Positions 1 through 6,337 of a stretch of 6,633 nt of DNA are shown here, piece after piece (the first letter of the stretch is position 1; every line of letters begins with the position of its first letter). Under the pieces are notes generated by a model. The model searched no databases, had not been told where the DNA came from, and saw only the letters and a program-made list of their open reading frames with translations. Position numbers and translations under genes: made by a program. The DNA is from Treponema sp. (GTDB lineage Bacteria > Spirochaetota > Spirochaetia > Treponematales > Breznakiellaceae). The stretch lies in assembly GCA_031256115.1 (NCBI GenBank), contig JAIRRF010000327.1, positions 1 through 6,633 of the forward strand. The letters are read 5' to 3'.

Positions 1-350
1 TCCACTCCCTTTCCGGCGTCCAGGATCGTCACTGCCCCGTCCAGAACCCTTAATGACCGTTCAACCTCGGCAGTAAAATCCACATGACCCGGAGTGTCGA
101 TAATATTTATATGATAGGAATTTTCACCGCGTTTCCAGTATGTGGTTGTGGCGGCGCTTTGAATGGTAATTCCCCGTTCCTGTTCCTGTTCCATCCAGTC
201 CATTATCGCTTCGCCGTCATCCACTTCTCCGATACGGTGTGTTTTGCCCGAATAAAAGAGAATCCGCTCGGTGGTAGTAGTTTTTCCCGCATCAATGTGG
301 GCCATAATGCCGATGTTACGCATAAATTTGAGCGCTAAAGGATTCCGCAT
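1..350 (-). CDS. fusA: Elongation factor G, N-terminal part (cut by window edge)
   Basis: This is a translational GTPase that moves or recycles the ribosome in the cytoplasm. 116 codons plus two bases are visible, starting at ATG 350. The GTP-binding motifs are clear: the P-loop AHIDAGKT (residues 17-24), the switch I segment [10 protein letters not shown] (59-68) and DTPGH (85-89). The NKxD motif and later domains lie outside the window. Three features resemble the second EF-G type of spirochaetes and mitochondria (EF-G2) more than classical EF-G: VDDG, ITIQSA rather than ITITSA, and DAGKGVE. In spirochaetes and mitochondria EF-G2 is known to act with RRF in ribosome recycling, but the subtype here is tentative. 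An in-frame ATG at 323 gives [11 protein letters not shown] and is an equally reasonable start. Neither start has a Shine-Dalgarno sequence, and the candidate -10 box ends 5 bases before ATG 350. The gene diverges from the NDK gene. Confidence 0.93.
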   Translation of the reverse strand, partial: MRNPLALKFMRNIGIMAHIDAGKTTTTERILFYSGKTHRIGEVDDGEAIMDWMEQEQERGITIQSAATTTYWKRGENSYHINIIDTPGHVDFTAEVERSLRVLDGAVTILDAGKGV

Positions 351-355
351 ACGGT

Positions 356-385
356 ATTGTAACAAGCAATAAAGAAGTAGTACAA
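356..385 (-). promoter_or_regulatory. Candidate promoter of the EF-G gene
   Basis: On the minus strand TTGTAC (385-380, 3 of 6 to the -35 consensus) is followed after 18 bases by TACAAT (361-356, 5 of 6 to the -10 consensus). Only five bases separate the -10 box from ATG 350, so transcription would begin at about the start codon. The -10 hexamer is the exact reverse complement of the -10 box used in the other direction. Confidence 0.5.
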
Positions 386-386
386 T
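357..386 (+). promoter_or_regulatory. Candidate promoter of the NDK gene
   Basis: TTGTAA (357-362, 4 of 6) and TACAAT (381-386, 5 of 6) are separated by 18 bases. The expected start of transcription is about 392-394, and the ATG is at 395, so the message would be nearly leaderless. This promoter shares its sequence with the opposing EF-G promoter: each -10 hexamer overlaps the other strand's -35. Confidence 0.5.
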
Positions 387-394
387 GGGCTCCT

Positions 395-1546
395 ATGATT
401 GACGAACTTTCCTATGTTATGGTGACTCCCTACACCATTGCGAAGAGCAGAACCGGAGGAGTAATTGCACGGCTCCTTTCCCGGCTGGATCTGGAACTGG
501 TGGGAGCGCAGATGTTCATTCCGGACGAAGACTTTGTCATGGAATATGCCGGACTCCTCAGGGATCAAAACCCAAAACACGACATTACCCTGCTGGCGGA
601 TTATGTGGAACAAAATTTTATTTCCGGCGGAAGACCCCACCGCGTTTTGCTTCTCCTTTTTAAAGGAACAGACGCATGCAGCAAGCTTTCGGTTATCTGC
701 GGTTCCCTTCATCCTGAGCACAGAACCATTGAATCCCTGACGGGTGAAACAATCCGGGATACCTATGCGGATCTTATCTTTGATTCCGCCGATCCCGAAA
801 AGGTAAGCTATTTTGAACCGGCGGTTATTACTCCCCGGAGTCAAAAGGAGGCCGACACGGATTTTAATTTAATTACCCGGTTCCTAAAAGGCAGGGAAAA
901 TATTGTGGCCAATGTGGAATATCCCGATCCTTCCGTAATTGAACAGACTCTGGTCATTATAAAGCCGGACAACTGGAACTATGCTTCTTCCAAACCCGGG
1001 ACAATTATCGATATGTTTTCCCGGACCGGCATGCGGATTGTTGGAATTAAAATTCACCAGTTTACCCTGGAGGAAGCTCTGGAATTCTACGGCCCCGTAG
1101 AAGCTCCCCTGGTAGAAAAACTTGCTCCGGTATTCGGAGAAAAAGCAGTAAAAATTCTGGAAAAGGAATTTGATATTTCCATAAGCGAAGAAACAAAAAA
1201 AATGTTTACCAACAGTTTTGGCTGGGAATATGCTGAATGCAGGTTCGGGGATATTATTGAGTTTATGTCCGGCAGCCGTCCCGGTTCCGACGAAAAGAAC
1301 AAACCCGTTAAGACAATGCTTCTCGTCTATGAAGGGGAAGGGGCGGTGCAAAAAATACGGGAAGTCCTGGGTCCTACGGATCCCCTAAAAGCCCCTGAAG
1401 GGACAGTCCGCCGGGAATTCGGGAGCAATGTGATGGTAAATACCGCCCATGCTTCAGATTCAACAGAAAGTTATGAACGGGAACAGGCTGTCGTATCCAT
1501 CCACAAGAATACCCTGCGGGATATAATTGTAGAACACCTGGGGTGA
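395..1546 (+). CDS. Tandem nucleoside diphosphate kinase (degenerate plus active domain)
   Basis: This 383-residue protein contains two NDK folds. NDK moves the gamma-phosphate between NTPs and NDPs through a phosphohistidine. The C-terminal domain (about 183-370) has the KPD motif (190-192), GPTDP (326-330), GTVR (336-339) and the active-site segment NTAHASDS, with Asn349 and catalytic His352. Arg339 to His352 has the family's 13-residue spacing. The N-terminal domain (about 5-145) repeats the fold: VTPYTI at 10-15 aligns with VIIKPD, and ETIR at 118-121 aligns with the GTIR motif. However, the lysine is Thr11, and no histidine occurs between residues 111 and 220, so this half is probably not catalytic. 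Classical NDKs have one domain of about 130-150 residues. The active domain is also enlarged by some 40 residues (about 235-285). No Shine-Dalgarno precedes the ATG. NDK activity of the C-terminal half is likely; the role of the first half is unknown. Confidence 0.88.
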   Translation: MIDELSYVMVTPYTIAKSRTGGVIARLLSRLDLELVGAQMFIPDEDFVMEYAGLLRDQNPKHDITLLADYVEQNFISGGRPHRVLLLLFKGTDACSKLSVICGSLHPEHRTIESLTGETIRDTYADLIFDSADPEKVSYFEPAVITPRSQKEADTDFNLITRFLKGRENIVANVEYPDPSVIEQTLVIIKPDNWNYASSKPGTIIDMFSRTGMRIVGIKIHQFTLEEALEFYGPVEAPLVEKLAPVFGEKAVKILEKEFDISISEETKKMFTNSFGWEYAECRFGDIIEFMSGSRPGSDEKNKPVKTMLLVYEGEGAVQKIREVLGPTDPLKAPEGTVRREFGSNVMVNTAHASDSTESYEREQAVVSIHKNTLRDIIVEHLG

Positions 1547-1554
1547 TGTTATGC

Positions 1555-1637
1555 TGCCGGGGATGAGATTTGAACTCACACGGCCTTGCGGCCAGGGGAT
1601 TTTAAGTCCCCGGTGTCTACCATTCCACCACCCCGGC
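1555..1637 (-). tRNA. tRNA-Leu (anticodon TAA)
   Basis: This 83-base class II tRNA folds by eye. The acceptor stem is GCCGGGG (1637-1631) with CCCCGGC (1562-1556), and the discriminator is A1555. The anticodon stem is GGGGA/TCCCC around the loop CTTAAAA, with anticodon TAA at 1604-1602. A long variable arm has the stem GGCC, loop GCAA, stem GGCC. The T arm carries GTTCAAATC. The discriminator is followed by GCA, so the CCA end is not encoded and must be added by the nucleotidyltransferase. It decodes UUA and UUG. The gene is convergent with the NDK gene, whose stop codon lies 8 bases beyond its 3' end. Confidence 0.96.
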
Positions 1638-1649
1638 GCTTTAATAAAT

Positions 1650-1678
1650 ATCATAACAAAGCCCTTTACCCAGGTCAA
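1650..1678 (-). promoter_or_regulatory. Promoter of tRNA-Leu
   Basis: On the minus strand TTGACC (1678-1673, 5 of 6) and TATGAT (1655-1650, 5 of 6) are separated by exactly 17 bases. Transcription should start near 1643, about six bases before the mature tRNA 5' end at 1637. This is the best consensus promoter in the window. It occupies most of the 46-base spacer before tatD, so tatD's own promoter is not obvious. TATCAT at 1649-1654 on the plus strand could be a tatD -10 box but has no convincing -35. Confidence 0.75.
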
Positions 1679-1683
1679 CGATT

Positions 1684-2460
1684 ATGCACACGCTGATTGA
1701 TACCCATGCGCATCTTTCCGGCCTTGAAGGCCGGGGTATTGATACCCGTCAGACTCTGGCAGATCTTTTTAGTAAAGATAATATTAATATCATCGACATT
1801 AGCCTGGAACCGGGAGATCTAAGTACCCGCATACATGAATTTTCCTGTTATAACCGGGTACATTTTGCCAGCGGCCTATGGCCCTGGAGTCTATCTATTA
1901 CCAACCGGGAAAAGATGGTAATGGAACTGGAAAAGGACATTATCGCTCTACGAAAGCACATATGCGCCCTGGGAGAGTTCGGCCTGGATCACAACCGGAA
2001 TCATGAAAACCTTGAAGGTGAACGGGAACTAATGGAAATGCAGATGGATATGGCCCAAAAGCTTGAACTTCCCGTGATCATCCATTCCCGGGATGCTGCC
2101 AAAGAAACTGCGGAAGTTCTGGCCCGGTATCCGCAAGTCCGGGGGGTAGTACATTGTTTTTCCTACGGCCCGACGGAGCTGCAATCTTTTCTTCGCCTTG
2201 GTTATTTTATTTCCTTTGCGGGAAATATCACATACAAGAATGCCCGGAATATTCAGGAAGCATGCAAGGCGGTTCCCCCGGACAAACTGTTTCTGGAAAC
2301 AGACTGCCCCTATCTGGCGCCGGTTCCCCACCGGGGAAAGCCCGCTCATCCGGGCATGGTGGAAGAGGTTTATAAAAAGGCAGCGGAAATCCGGGAGACT
2401 GACCTGCCAACCCTGGCAGAACAAATTGAGGAAAATGTAAAAACTCTTTTTGGTTTTTAA
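1684..2460 (+). CDS. tatD: TatD family metal-dependent deoxyribonuclease
   Basis: A 258-residue TIM-barrel hydrolase of normal family length (about 260). TatD enzymes are cytoplasmic two-metal nucleases; E. coli TatD is a 3'-5' exonuclease acting on single-stranded DNA. The expected metal ligands are present: THAH (His8, His10), GEFGLD (Glu98), IHSRD (His134), VHCF (His157) and ETDCPYL (Asp207). GLDHNRN (100-106) and the C-terminal ENVKTLFGF closely resemble E. coli TatD, favouring TatD proper over the YcfH or YjjV types. One oddity is GLWPW at 64-68, where the family normally has GxHP, so a usually conserved histidine is Trp66. The start is ATG 1684, with only a weak AGG at 1672-1674 as ribosome-binding site. 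A DNA glycosylase gene and priA follow on the same strand, consistent with a DNA repair role. Confidence 0.92.
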   Translation: MHTLIDTHAHLSGLEGRGIDTRQTLADLFSKDNINIIDISLEPGDLSTRIHEFSCYNRVHFASGLWPWSLSITNREKMVMELEKDIIALRKHICALGEFGLDHNRNHENLEGERELMEMQMDMAQKLELPVIIHSRDAAKETAEVLARYPQVRGVVHCFSYGPTELQSFLRLGYFISFAGNITYKNARNIQEACKAVPPDKLFLETDCPYLAPVPHRGKPAHPGMVEEVYKKAAEIRETDLPTLAEQIEENVKTLFGF

Positions 2461-2511
2461 CCTTTATTTCTATTGCTCTTCCCTGCCCTGACGGGTTTTA
2501 ATATAAACATA

Positions 2512-3246
2512 ATGACCGAAAATGAAAAAACCAGGGTAGCGTCTTTTCTTAATCTCGCCGGAGACTTTCTTTCCGGCGGATATAGCCGGAACCACACGGA
2601 GGCAATATTAGAGGTACAGGATTCTCTGGAAGCCGTGGCCAGGGATATTGCTTCCTGTACCAGCTGCGGACTCTGCGCTGGCCGTGCCAATACGGTTCCC
2701 GGTGAAGGAGTGATGAATCCCCTGGTAATGGTAATCGGGGAAGGTCCCGGCGCAGAAGAAGATGCCACAGGAAAGCCCTTTGTGGGCCGGGCCGGACAGC
2801 TTCTGGACAAAATACTGGACTCCAGGGGAAAGATCGGCCTTTCCAGGAAGACAAATTGCTACATCGCCAACGTCATAAAATGCAGACCCCCGGAAAACCG
2901 TAATCCTCAACCGGATGAAATTGCCGCCTGCGTTCCTTTCCTTGTCCGGCAGATAAAAATTCTGAAACCTCCGGTAATTCTTGCGGCGGGGAATACCGCT
3001 CTTAAAACCTTGCTGGACAGCAACGAAGGGATAACCAGGCTCCGGGGGATCTTTACCCAATTCAGGGGAACCCTGTTCATGGACGGTGAATTCAATATCC
3101 CTTTGCTTCCTACTTTTCATCCCAGCGCCTTGCTCCGGGACGAAAGTCTCAAGATTCCGGTATGGGAGGACATGAAAACCCTTAGGGCAAAACTCTGTGA
3201 ACTTGACGGGAACTATGCCGCCGGAATGAGGGATAATCCCCTTTAA
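2512..3246 (+). CDS. Uracil-DNA glycosylase, family 4 (iron-sulfur type)
   Basis: This enzyme removes uracil from DNA as the first step of base-excision repair. From ATG 2512 it has 244 residues. Four cysteines match the 4Fe-4S ligands of family-4 enzymes such as that of Thermotoga: Cys49 and Cys52 (in CTSCGL), Cys124 (in KCRPP) and Cys140 (in AAC). The active-site motif GEGPGAEEDATGKPFVGRAG starts at residue 76. The family's second motif is PTFHPSALL, with His203. Compared with the Thermotoga enzyme it has roughly 30 extra residues at the N-terminus and about 12 at the C-terminus. An in-frame TTG at 2473 would add 13 residues; ATG is preferred because the added residues match nothing in the family. 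No Shine-Dalgarno is visible, but AT-rich boxes (TTTAAT 2497, TATAAA 2502) lie just upstream. The gene is 51 bases after tatD and 6 bases before priA, so probably one operon. Confidence 0.93.
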   Translation: MTENEKTRVASFLNLAGDFLSGGYSRNHTEAILEVQDSLEAVARDIASCTSCGLCAGRANTVPGEGVMNPLVMVIGEGPGAEEDATGKPFVGRAGQLLDKILDSRGKIGLSRKTNCYIANVIKCRPPENRNPQPDEIAACVPFLVRQIKILKPPVILAAGNTALKTLLDSNEGITRLRGIFTQFRGTLFMDGEFNIPLLPTFHPSALLRDESLKIPVWEDMKTLRAKLCELDGNYAAGMRDNPL

Positions 3247-3252
3247 CCATCC

Positions 3253-5295
3253 GTGAACAGTTATCTGGAAATAGTCTTTGACCTTCCCCTGGAACAATCC
3301 TTCAGTTACCGCTGTGACGACAGGGGAGAAGCAAGTCCCGGAAAACGGGTAATAGCCCCCTTCGGAAAAAGAGAACTTTTGGGCTATGTCGTTGACGCTG
3401 GAGATAAAATCCCGGCCTTCCCCTCTCTGGAAAAAATTAAGCCGATCCTCCGGGTTATTGATAAGGAACCAATTTTTGACAAAACGGACATCGCTCTGTC
3501 CAGATGGATGACCTCGTATTATCTTTGCAGCCCCGGGGAAGCCCTGGGGGCGATGATCCCCTCGGGACGGAGGGCTGTCTCCGATACAGTCTTTCCCTGG
3601 GATTTTGACAGCAGCATTGATCAAGGTTGCACTAATAGCTTTGCCAATCGTACTGACATTTCTCTTTCAACAGAGCAGCAGGATGCTCTGGAAAAAATTT
3701 CCGTTCTGGCTGACATGGCATGTATGAAAAAACCCGGCTCAAAAAAAACAGACGGCTTGAACATGGCTTATCTTTACGGAATAACCGGATCGGGAAAGAC
3801 CGAAGTGTTTCTGCGTCTTGCGGAACGAATCTTAAAGATGGGCCGTTCGGTTATCTACCTGGTACCGGAAATATCCCTAACACACCAGACAGCAGAAATA
3901 ATCGGCAGGCGTTTCGGCACAGCTGCGGCAACTCTTCATTCGGCTATGACTGGCAGTGAACGTCTTGGTCAGTGGATGCGGATCCGCCGGGGAGAGGCCC
4001 GGATTGTTGCGGGTCCCCGGTCGGCGGTGTTTGCCCCTTTGCGGGATCTGGGACTTATCATCATCGATGAAGAACATGACGGCTCCTATAAATCGGGTAA
4101 TTCTCCCCGTTATCATGCCCGGCAAATCGCCATGCACCGGTCATCCGCCGAAGGGGCGCTTCTCCTAATGGGTTCCGCCACTCCTTCGGCAGAAGCCTGG
4201 AAACTGATGCAGGAAGGGCTTATCCGGCGTTATTCCCTGAGCCGGCTTCTTTCCGGAGGAAAGCCACCGGATATTATTCCGGTCAGCCTGGAAAAAACCG
4301 CAGGCTCCCTTTCAGATGAATTAAAAGAAGAGATCCGCCAAACTTTTATGATGAAACGACAGACTATTCTCTTTCTTAACCGCCGGGGCTTTGCCTATTT
4401 TTACCATTGCCTGAATTGCGGTTTTGAACTTGGTTGTAAGCGTTGTTCTGTTTCCTTAACCTATCACAAAAGTAAAAACAAGGCCCTCTGCCATTACTGC
4501 GGATACGAAACCCGCCCCCCGGTCTCATGCCCGCAATGCGGTTCCCTGGAGGCAGGTTTTAGCGGATTCGGAACGGAATTTATCGAAGAAGAAGTCCGGA
4601 ATACTTTTCCCGGTTTACGAATCCAACGGGCCGATGCGGACACCACAGGAAAAAAGGGAAGCCTGAAAGAAATTCTTGGTAAGTTTAAGGCCGGAGAAAT
4701 CGACATCCTCCTGGGCACCCAGATGGTTGCCAAGGGTTTGAACTTTCCGGGAGTACGGCTGGTGGGGGTAGTCTTTGCCGATACGGGACTTCATCTGCCG
4801 GACTTTCGGGCGGCGGAACGGACATTTTCCCTGATTGTCCAGGTGGCAGGCCGGGCAGGCCGTTTCTTTCCCGATGGCCGGGTGATTGTCCAGACCCTGC
4901 GGCCCTATGACCCGGTAATCCTTAAAGCCTGCTCTCTGGATGTGGAAGGTTTTTTTAAAGCCGAATTGGCCCAGCGTTCGGCTTTAGGTTTTCCTCCCTA
5001 TTCTCGGCTAATCCGTCTGGTCATCCGGTCAAGAAAAGAAGAAAAAGCCCATAAAGCCGCCGGACGTCTTGCTGTTTTGGCCCGGCCATTGCTCCCGGCT
5101 GAGGGAGAAATTCTGGGCCCTGCAGAATGTCCCATCGGCATGCAAAATCGCAGTTACCGCGTACAGCTTCTCTTCCGGGGGCCCTCAATGGGAATACTTA
5201 ACCGGGCGGTAAAAGCAACGCTGAAGCAATATGAAAAAGAGAAAGAGAATACGGTGTACATCGAAATCGATGTAGATCCGGTACAATTGTTATAA
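3253..5295 (+). CDS. priA: Primosomal protein N' (PriA helicase)
   Basis: PriA is a superfamily-2 DNA helicase that recognises stalled forks and D-loops and reloads the replisome. The 680-residue protein (E. coli 732) starts with the 3'-DNA-end-binding domain (about 1-105, with DLPLEQSFSY). The helicase core has Walker A GITGSGKT (176-183), Walker B DEEH (272-275), GSATPS (308-313 region), LFLNRRGFA (373-381), GTQMVAKG (488-495) and QVAGRAGR (530-537). Eight cysteines (386, 389, 395, 398, 413, 416, 426, 429) have exactly the E. coli zinc-site spacing. Walker A lies about 48 residues earlier than in E. coli: the winged-helix region between the N-terminal domain and LSTEQQDAL (138-146) is reduced to some 30 residues. 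An extra lysine-rich linker (about 152-171), with a run of eight A at 3741-3748, precedes Walker A. The start is GTG 3253, six bases after the glycosylase stop, with no good Shine-Dalgarno, suggesting translational coupling. Confidence 0.97.
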   Translation: MNSYLEIVFDLPLEQSFSYRCDDRGEASPGKRVIAPFGKRELLGYVVDAGDKIPAFPSLEKIKPILRVIDKEPIFDKTDIALSRWMTSYYLCSPGEALGAMIPSGRRAVSDTVFPWDFDSSIDQGCTNSFANRTDISLSTEQQDALEKISVLADMACMKKPGSKKTDGLNMAYLYGITGSGKTEVFLRLAERILKMGRSVIYLVPEISLTHQTAEIIGRRFGTAAATLHSAMTGSERLGQWMRIRRGEARIVAGPRSAVFAPLRDLGLIIIDEEHDGSYKSGNSPRYHARQIAMHRSSAEGALLLMGSATPSAEAWKLMQEGLIRRYSLSRLLSGGKPPDIIPVSLEKTAGSLSDELKEEIRQTFMMKRQTILFLNRRGFAYFYHCLNCGFELGCKRCSVSLTYHKSKNKALCHYCGYETRPPVSCPQCGSLEAGFSGFGTEFIEEEVRNTFPGLRIQRADADTTGKKGSLKEILGKFKAGEIDILLGTQMVAKGLNFPGVRLVGVVFADTGLHLPDFRAAERTFSLIVQVAGRAGRFFPDGRVIVQTLRPYDPVILKACSLDVEGFFKAELAQRSALGFPPYSRLIRLVIRSRKEEKAHKAAGRLAVLARPLLPAEGEILGPAECPIGMQNRSYRVQLLFRGPSMGILNRAVKATLKQYEKEKENTVYIEIDVDPVQLL

Positions 5296-5320
5296 ACCCC
5301 GATTCCGGACATCACGATTA

Positions 5321-6337
5321 TTAAAAACGGTATCTCAACAGCAGATTTCCCTCAAAGACTTTTAAACGGGCGCCTTCTATATCCAAAATAAAATATTGAA
5401 CGCCGTTAGTATCTTCAAACAAAGAGCCTCCCCTGGTTTCACCTATGTACAAATATCCAAAAAAAAGGCCAAGATCAAAACGGTTGGATAAAGAAAAAAA
5501 AGTGCCCATCTTTGGTTTAATTGCAAAACCATTCGACAAATAAGCGGTGGTCTTAAAAGGCGGATCTCTGCTTAAATGCTCATCTGTGGCGATGCAGTTG
5601 GATAATCCTATAATAACAGATGCGGAAAAGGTAAAGCGGCCCAGGGGAAATTCCGCCCCTGCTCCTGTGCTAAGTAAAAACCAGTGCTGGGTATAACGAA
5701 TACCGGTACCGGAAAAAGGTATTTTTGGAAAACCGGAATTCCAGGGTATACTTGGATATGAATCTGCGGGATCGTATTGGGTATAACCGTTTAACGCTTC
5801 CCATTTAAAGTACATATAATCCAGATTAAAATGAAATTTTAACACAAGTTTCCGTAAAGGCAGGGATAATCCGGCATCATGATTAACAAACAGCGCTGCT
5901 CTGGTGTGATTCTCATGGGATGAAAAATGAGTAAGAGCTCCGGGTACTGTTGAAGGCTGCATCCAGTCCCGGTCTTCCATTATCCCCGTTTCCATCGGCA
6001 GGGCGGACTTGAATCCCAGGCCGGCAAAAAAGCCCGGTTTTTTCATTGGGTTTTTTAGTCCAAAATCAAGATTTATCCCCATAAATAAAAGTGGTTTGAT
6101 ATTCCATTGAAGTTCGCTAAGATAGTCTTTTTCTCCTGTGTACTGATATACAATTTCATAGGATGTGCCGAAAAGAAAACCAAGCCCGGTTGAAATGGCA
6201 AATCCGTAGCCTCGGCCGGAATCAACATTTTCTGCCTGGGCAGAAGCCCGGGTTTCTGCCCAGGCCGGTAAAGCCCCGGCAGCAAAAACGATGACGAAAA
6301 AAGCAAAAAACACTATACTTTTAGGGGAATGTCTCAT
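5321..6337 (-). CDS. Omptin-family outer-membrane protease (OmpT/Pla-like)
   Basis: Omptins are ten-stranded outer-membrane barrels that cut surface or extracellular peptides, often between basic residues. From ATG 6337 the protein has 338 residues: a signal peptide (basic start, hydrophobic core, AWA before residue 28), then about 311 mature residues (OmpT 297) ending in the barrel signal LLLRYRF. Aligned by eye with OmpT, MEDRDWM (120-126) matches MVDQDWM, giving catalytic Asp122 and Asp124. TDEH (251-254) matches NDEH, giving Asp252 and His254. SSHENHT (139-145) matches the SRHPDT region, Glu61 aligns with the S1-pocket Glu27, and the ends align (GGSLFEDTN with GNTSLYDHN). OmpT's LPS-binding motif YQESR is not recognisable. 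Local GC is lower than in priA. It diverges from a lipoprotein gene with a 9-base overlap. GTG 6343 is a possible earlier start. Family assignment is good; protease activity is inferred, and a non-proteolytic barrel cannot be excluded. Confidence 0.82.
   Translation of the reverse strand: MRHSPKSIVFFAFFVIVFAAGALPAWAETRASAQAENVDSGRGYGFAISTGLGFLFGTSYEIVYQYTGEKDYLSELQWNIKPLLFMGINLDFGLKNPMKKPGFFAGLGFKSALPMETGIMEDRDWMQPSTVPGALTHFSSHENHTRAALFVNHDAGLSLPLRKLVLKFHFNLDYMYFKWEALNGYTQYDPADSYPSIPWNSGFPKIPFSGTGIRYTQHWFLLSTGAGAEFPLGRFTFSASVIIGLSNCIATDEHLSRDPPFKTTAYLSNGFAIKPKMGTFFSLSNRFDLGLFFGYLYIGETRGGSLFEDTNGVQYFILDIEGARLKVFEGNLLLRYRF
6291..6319 (+). promoter_or_regulatory. Candidate promoter of the lipoprotein gene
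   Basis: ATGACG (6291-6296, 4 of 6 including the GAC core) and TATACT (6314-6319, 5 of 6) are separated by 17 bases. Transcription would start at about 6325-6327, two to four bases before ATG 6329. The promoter lies wholly inside the first 16 codons of the opposing omptin gene, so those codons are also constrained as promoter sequence. Confidence 0.45.

Noticed and set aside
84..338. An 84-codon plus-strand open frame
   Set aside because: It is antisense to the EF-G P-loop region, whose GTPase motifs are unmistakable on the minus strand.
1535..1545. CACC-TGG-GGTG hairpin at the end of the NDK gene
   Set aside because: A four-pair stem with a three-base loop inside coding sequence and no following T run; it is not a convincing terminator for either the NDK gene or the tRNA.
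2481..2499. CCC-TGAC-GGG followed by TTTT as a terminator after tatD
   Set aside because: The stem is only three base pairs, too weak for an intrinsic terminator. The downstream gene looks co-transcribed.
2473..2511. Upstream TTG start for the uracil-DNA glycosylase
   Set aside because: It adds 13 residues with no family counterpart, has no ribosome-binding site, and a normal ATG follows at 2512.
2608..3624. A 338-codon open frame on the minus strand
   Set aside because: It lies antisense across the glycosylase and priA genes, both of which have clear family motifs on the plus strand. Its translation has no recognisable domain, so it is a by-product of codon bias.
3741..3748. A8 run in priA as a programmed slippage site
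   Set aside because: The frame continues correctly through the full PriA helicase core, no alternative product is evident, and a run of eight A in Lys codons is common.
5296..5320. A bidirectional terminator between convergent priA and the omptin gene
   Set aside because: I searched this 25-base gap and found only the 6-base palindrome TCCGGA and no stem with a T run, so no terminator is called.
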